Assembly (NCBI RefSeq): GCF_900107605.1
Contig: NZ_FNQJ01000004.1
Coordinates: forward strand, 182,439-246,438
DNA from: Acidovorax soli
GTDB lineage: Bacteria > Pseudomonadota > Gammaproteobacteria > Burkholderiales > Burkholderiaceae_C
Length of the DNA: 64,000 nucleotides
Reading direction: 5' to 3'
Part shown: piece after piece, positions 60,346 to 64,000 of the stretch
How the letters are laid out: each line of letters starts with the position of its first letter
Position numbering within the stretch: the stretch's first letter is position 1
Position numbers and translations under genes: made by a program
The notes under the pieces: generated by a model
Database searches by the model: none
The model's input: only the letters and a program-made list of their open reading frames with translations
Told to the model about the DNA's origin: nothing

Positions 60346-61944
60346 ATGAATGACAGCGAATATCTGGGCACGAAGCTTGCCAGAGGAAGGTGTGGAGAGT
60401 GCGAGCGTGGGATGCAAAAGGCGCACCGCGTGCATCTGGGCGTCAGCTATTGTTCGAACTGCTATCCACGGATTTTCCCTATCCGCACTTGTCACATATG
60501 TGGCGGCACAGCGCGCAGCCATCGCGCTGAAGAGCGGCCTGTCTGCCGCAGTTGCAAGCTGAAGGATCAGACGTGCCTTCGCTGCGCAAAACCTACGCCT
60601 CGCGCGGCACTGCGTGTCGGCGATCAAGCCGCATGTGCCGTGTGCGCAAGGTACTTCCGATCGGCCAAACCCTGCCAAGTGTGCGAGAAGCCCACGCAGC
60701 GCCTTACCCGGGTCAGTGGGATGGAAGCGCTCGGCCGCATGTGTGATCAGTGTGTCCGTGATCAGACCTGTGCGACGTGCAAGCAGTGCTCAAAACACCG
60801 CACCGTGTTTCTTATGCTGCTGTCACGCGAGCCATTGTGCAAGGCATGTGCCGAGAACCTGGACGCGACTCACGCCTGTCCTGACTGCGGGGTCACTGTG
60901 GGTGGAACGGGCACTGCACGCTGCTTTGCTTGCGGCATCAAACGTGCCAATTGGGTGAAGGCGCAAGCTGCAATTGATTTGATGAGCGATCAACAGGCGC
61001 AGCAATTGACACTGTCCTTCGTGGGATGGGCCAACGGCAGTGGCCGGGAGAGCAAGGTGGCTGCGGGCTTCGCTCGCTATGCACAGGCTCTGATGCGTAT
61101 CGACAACGCCGTTTCAGTGACTGGCGGCGACATCGACGACAAATTCCTGCAGAAGCTGTTCACGACAGAGGAAATCCGGTCGATGGGCATTCTGGCGCAG
61201 TACATGAACGAAACTGGGTTGTTGACTGCCAACAACCACGAGCGGCTTCAAACGTCTCTCGAGCGGCTGATCGAGCGTCAATTGCTGGAGGTCGCAGGGA
61301 AGTCTTGGGAGTCGGATGTGCGGGGGTTTTATCGCTTCATGCAGGCCAAAGAAAAGCCGCTGTCGCTGCGGAGCATCAAGGTCTATCTGCACGTGGCAAT
61401 ACAGCTTCTGCAACACAGCCAGGTCAGCCGTGCCGCCTACCTGTCCGACACCGCACTGGAGCAGTACCTGAGAAAGTCTCCAGGATCGACGGCCTCGGCC
61501 AGCGCATTCGTCTCCTACCTTCGCGCAACTGGTTTAGTCTCGTTGCGTCTTCAGATTCAGAAGAAGGCAGGCCAGCTACCGACAGCGGCGCATCGCGCCA
61601 GGGAGGTACGCAGGATTCAGGACCGTCTTGAGCACGTAATACGCCGCCATGAACGGTTGCCGCTGATTGCGAAGCTTGTCTCCATCCTGTTTGGAGCCCG
61701 GCTTGAACATGTGCTTCAGTTGCGCATGGACCAGTTGGCGCTCTCTGCGTCAGGAGCAAAGGTGTTCTTGAAGGATGAGTGGGTCGACGCCCCGCAGGAG
61801 GTCGCCGCACTGATGCGTGAAATGGCAGCGAGGCCATCATCGGCACAGGAATCCGGTGAGAGTTGGGTGTTTCCCGGACGTATGGCTTCGGATCATTTGA
61901 GCACTGCGGCAGTGCAGTACCACCTGGACAAACTCAATGCATGA
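60346..61944 (+). CDS. Zinc-finger array fused to a truncated tyrosine-recombinase-like domain
   Basis: A 532-residue protein of unknown function, 2 bp after tniQ. Residues 1-200 contain 13 CxxC motifs (CGEC, CSNC, CHIC, CRSC, CLRC, CAVC, CQVC, CDQC, CATC, CKQC, CKAC, CPDC, CFAC), arranged as about six two-part zinc ribbons. The C-terminal third looks like a tyrosine recombinase: a core-binding-like part (RGFYRFMQAKEKPLSLRSIK) and a catalytic-like part (LVSILFGARLEHVLQLRMDQ). It stops before the HxLRH and Tyr blocks, so it is probably inactive. It likely binds DNA with TniQ; by position it could correspond to TniE of Tn6022. Confidence 0.72.
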   Translation: MNDSEYLGTKLARGRCGECERGMQKAHRVHLGVSYCSNCYPRIFPIRTCHICGGTARSHRAEERPVCRSCKLKDQTCLRCAKPTPRAALRVGDQAACAVCARYFRSAKPCQVCEKPTQRLTRVSGMEALGRMCDQCVRDQTCATCKQCSKHRTVFLMLLSREPLCKACAENLDATHACPDCGVTVGGTGTARCFACGIKRANWVKAQAAIDLMSDQQAQQLTLSFVGWANGSGRESKVAAGFARYAQALMRIDNAVSVTGGDIDDKFLQKLFTTEEIRSMGILAQYMNETGLLTANNHERLQTSLERLIERQLLEVAGKSWESDVRGFYRFMQAKEKPLSLRSIKVYLHVAIQLLQHSQVSRAAYLSDTALEQYLRKSPGSTASASAFVSYLRATGLVSLRLQIQKKAGQLPTAAHRAREVRRIQDRLEHVIRRHERLPLIAKLVSILFGARLEHVLQLRMDQLALSASGAKVFLKDEWVDAPQEVAALMREMAARPSSAQESGESWVFPGRMASDHLSTAAVQYHLDKLNA

Positions 61945-61947
61945 GTC

Positions 61948-63684
61948 TCAGGACCGAGGTATACCCGCGAGCTCCTCCATCTTGTCCAGCACGAGCGAAG
62001 GCTTGACCATTCCGTCCTGGTAGCGGTGATTGATGGTGCACGTAGCGAAGGCGTCGTCGTTGAGGGCGAGATTTTTAGTTTTCCAGACACCTTTGCCAAG
62101 AACCACTTGCTTGAGGAGAGTGTCCAAGGTGGCGGCAGGCAGAGAAGCGTTAGCTTGCATTCGCAAGAGAAGTGCCCGATGGTGCTTTTCGCCCCTGGAT
62201 TCGGTTTCCAGCCAATAGAACCGTTGTCCATCTGATCGGGTCAATTCGACGACCCAGCACATCCGGGGGCGCTCGTCGACAAAAGCCCAGGATCGGTCTG
62301 TCCCGCCTATGTTGGCTGGCATTGCACAGTAGGTGGCTGACGGGGTCTCCACTGAGTTCACAAGTCCATAGTGCGCAAACGAGAGCAAGTGCTTTTTCTG
62401 AACCATCAACTCAAAGCACTCTGCCAGCGCGCGAAACCGGTCTTCAATCCGAACTTGGTCTTCGCTGCTGAGCGAGCCTGGTGGTACCTCTCCCTGTCCG
62501 CTGCGCTTTCCGGTTCCCACCCTGTTCTTGCGCGGCGTTCGTTTGCGCTTGGGCTTGTCTGGGTCGTACGGTAGGGTTTTGATGGAAATGACCCGGCGAC
62601 CTAAAGGCTCCAATTCACTCCACGTGTCCTGGATGCCTATGTGGAGCGCTCTTCCAATGGGCCGCACGTCCTGTGGCCTGGAAATGACCGGTGGATCATC
62701 TTCATCTGGCTGTGAATGTGGCGATGGCTCGACTGGGCCCGTGGGAGCCTCCGGTTCAGATTTCGGAATGATCTGCTGCGTCAGGCGAGTGATGGGGTAT
62801 GCAAGCTTGGGGAACTGCGCATCGTGGATCCAAAGTACAAGCACTCCTCCGCCGGGGAGCGGCTCACCCATGAATGAAACCCGCATTTCCTGGTCCTTCC
62901 ATGGTGGCCAGGCTTCGATCCATGGAGAGTCATCCCTTCGTCTAACAGCATTGAGAATCCTGACGTATATCTGGGCGGCTTGGGTGAGCGCGTGAGGAGA
63001 CGTCTGAAAAAGTGCTATCGCACGGCATGCCACATTGCTCAAGCTCACCAGAGGCTCTATTTCGAAATCGCCTTCCTCCGTAACCCGTGTGGTTTCCAGG
63101 TTGACCAAGTTGCCAACTTCGCTGGCCCAGGCGCCACTCACGAGGGCGTTGGCTAATTCAGTGGTGACCCCAAAGAAACGACGGAAGATTTCGTGGCAGG
63201 GGATGTAAATGTGTAACCCCAATGCAGTTTGTCCGTAGAGGACCGGCATACCAGCCACACTGATTCTCCGCCCTGCAGCGTCAGTTCCTGTCAGAGGCCA
63301 GTCTTTGGAACCGAGGGATAAGTCCGTCGACAGACCCAGGGCACCTACCGTAGTCAGCTGCCATGTTTGCTGGGGCAGGTCAGCGTCTCGCACTTGTACC
63401 CAGTTTTGAAGGTCGTCCGGCTGAAGTGTCCGATCGCGCCAGAAGGAACCTAGGATCAGGCTGGGGATTGAGCCGGCAGCCTCGTCGATCACCAGAAATT
63501 TGATCGAACCGTCATCCCGGCGCGCGTAGATGGCGTCTCCAGTCGCCAACTCTTCCATCTCTGCGAGATACACCATTACACGCCGTGTTTTCTCGGGCGT
63601 CGGGGATGGGTATTTCCGGCCCGTGGCGATCAAGCGGTACAGGCGCCCATCAACAGGGAAGCGATCAAAACTTGCAGAACTCAC
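61948..63684 (-). CDS. Transposon-encoded protein of unknown function, TnsE-like candidate
   Basis: A 578-residue soluble protein, convergent with the zinc-array gene (3 bp apart). N-terminal segments include ALGLHIYIPCHEIFRRFFGV and WIEAWPPWKDQEMRVSFMGE; a Pro/Glu-rich linker near residues 305-340 and a Lys/Arg-rich stretch (KRKRTPRKNRVGTGKR) come before a C-terminal domain with RPRMCWVVELTRSDGQRFYW. Length, a YIP-led N-terminal block, a charged linker and a beta-Asp-beta C-terminal block recall Tn7 TnsE, remembered rather than computed. A cargo or defence protein is the alternative. Confidence 0.5.
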   Translation of the reverse strand: MSSASFDRFPVDGRLYRLIATGRKYPSPTPEKTRRVMVYLAEMEELATGDAIYARRDDGSIKFLVIDEAAGSIPSLILGSFWRDRTLQPDDLQNWVQVRDADLPQQTWQLTTVGALGLSTDLSLGSKDWPLTGTDAAGRRISVAGMPVLYGQTALGLHIYIPCHEIFRRFFGVTTELANALVSGAWASEVGNLVNLETTRVTEEGDFEIEPLVSLSNVACRAIALFQTSPHALTQAAQIYVRILNAVRRRDDSPWIEAWPPWKDQEMRVSFMGEPLPGGGVLVLWIHDAQFPKLAYPITRLTQQIIPKSEPEAPTGPVEPSPHSQPDEDDPPVISRPQDVRPIGRALHIGIQDTWSELEPLGRRVISIKTLPYDPDKPKRKRTPRKNRVGTGKRSGQGEVPPGSLSSEDQVRIEDRFRALAECFELMVQKKHLLSFAHYGLVNSVETPSATYCAMPANIGGTDRSWAFVDERPRMCWVVELTRSDGQRFYWLETESRGEKHHRALLLRMQANASLPAATLDTLLKQVVLGKGVWKTKNLALNDDAFATCTINHRYQDGMVKPSLVLDKMEELAGIPRS

Positions 63685-63975
63685 GCGGTCAGAGAGCCCT
63701 TTGCGGGCGGTTAGGTTGCAAGACAGCCACGCTGGCTAGCCGTATGGTTATATCTATCAATTTTTCACGCCAAGAGTTTATGCGACTGGCGGGGAGACCT
63801 GATCCACTAGATCTCGCTTCACTGCTAATGGGGGTCTCCTCGTTTTCAGTGCAATAAGTGACGGTACGCAAAGCTAGCACTGGCGCGGGGGTGGTCTGGG
63901 TAGACCGTTGATTTCATTGACTTTCCTGTTCGCTTTGTAAACGGGTATGGTGGCCTCCCACTTTTGAGGTTCACG
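63685..63975. other. Intergenic region inside the transposon
   Basis: 291 bp between the divergent 578-residue gene and a gene start at the window edge, so promoters of both should lie here. It contains an AT-rich part (TATGGTTATATCTATCAA, 63743-63760) and TTGACT near 63918, but no convincing pair of promoter boxes. Short open frames in it have no recognisable protein features. Confidence 0.35.
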
Positions 63976-64000
63976 ATGCAGGGTTGGCACACAACGTTTT
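63976..64000 (+). CDS. Start of a further transposon gene (8 codons visible)
   Basis: ATG 63976 begins MQGWHTTF and is preceded by GAGGTTCACG, a good ribosome binding site at normal distance. The gene runs off the right edge, so nothing can be said of its function. Confidence 0.35.

Larger units (their letters stand above)
55763..64000 (+). mobile_element. Tn7-like transposon inserted in comM (right part cut by window edge)
   Basis: Begins TGTCGATTACAATAATT directly at the break in comM, with TGT as in Tn7-family ends. AACCC (55758-55762) is the expected 5-bp target duplication, which can be tested only at the other end. It encodes TnsA, TnsB, TnsC and TniQ in order, then two further genes. 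GC and codon use are visibly lower than in the host. The order TnsA-TnsB-TnsC-TniQ-X resembles the comM-targeting AbaR/Tn6022 group of Acinetobacter, judged from memory of that group. Cargo and the other end lie past 64000. Confidence 0.88.

Noticed and set aside
60346..61944. The zinc-array protein as an active tyrosine integrase
   Set aside because: The HxLRH block and the nucleophilic Tyr are absent because the protein ends at DKLNA, so strand exchange activity is not supported.

Overview
The window looks like a chromosome segment of a beta-proteobacterium of the order Burkholderiales, most likely Comamonadaceae (Acidovorax/Delftia-like). This is inferred from very high GC, an expansion of Bug/TctC-type periplasmic receptors, a C-terminal-only MetH behind an S-adenosylhomocysteine (SAH) riboswitch, and two families of short intergenic repeats. 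No rRNA, tRNA or CRISPR array was seen.

Positions 1-34,150 form a CoA-dependent catabolic region. It holds 3 CoA-transferases (one partial), 4 acyl-CoA ligases, 2 acyl-CoA dehydrogenases, 3 crotonases, 2 MaoC-type hydratases, 3 SDR dehydrogenases, 2 thiolases, a thioesterase, an IclR regulator, an MFS transporter and seven Bug receptors without any TctA/TctB membrane partner. Two modules stand out. 1222-3206 is a MaoC hydratase plus an SDR that together resemble a split peroxisomal MFE-2. 4457-11321 has the gene content of an itaconate degradation operon: CoA-transferase, itaconyl-CoA hydratase-like, citramalyl-CoA lyase-like, PrpD-like and acyl-CoA dehydrogenase, with a Bug receptor where other bacteria carry a TRAP transporter. 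12688-24754 is one long minus-strand beta-oxidation-like set. 24953-30020 runs divergently from it.

Positions 34,300-55,060 are mostly core genes: glutamate dehydrogenase, a class III-like PPK2, a LysR/PACE-efflux divergent pair, a lipoprotein, a small XRE regulator, a Pls/PosA-type non-ribosomal peptide synthetase overlapping its phosphopantetheinyl transferase, riboswitch-controlled metH, aroK, a glycine-zipper protein, fpr, and a branched-chain-type ABC transporter with a fused LivH-LivM permease. A 270-bp multi-hairpin repeat with near-perfect terminal inverted repeats lies at 49080-49349.

At 55,763 the comM gene (YifB/Mg-chelatase-like) is cut by a Tn7-like transposon that runs off the right edge. 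The visible end starts with TGT and carries three related motifs whose starts are 54 bp apart, probably TnsB sites. The element encodes TnsA, TnsB, TnsC and TniQ, followed by two proteins of unknown role. One has about 13 CxxC motifs joined to a truncated tyrosine-recombinase-like domain. The other is a 578-residue, convergently encoded protein resembling TnsE in layout. This transposon arm, with lower GC than the host DNA, is the most novel part of the window. The left part of comM and the other transposon end lie outside.
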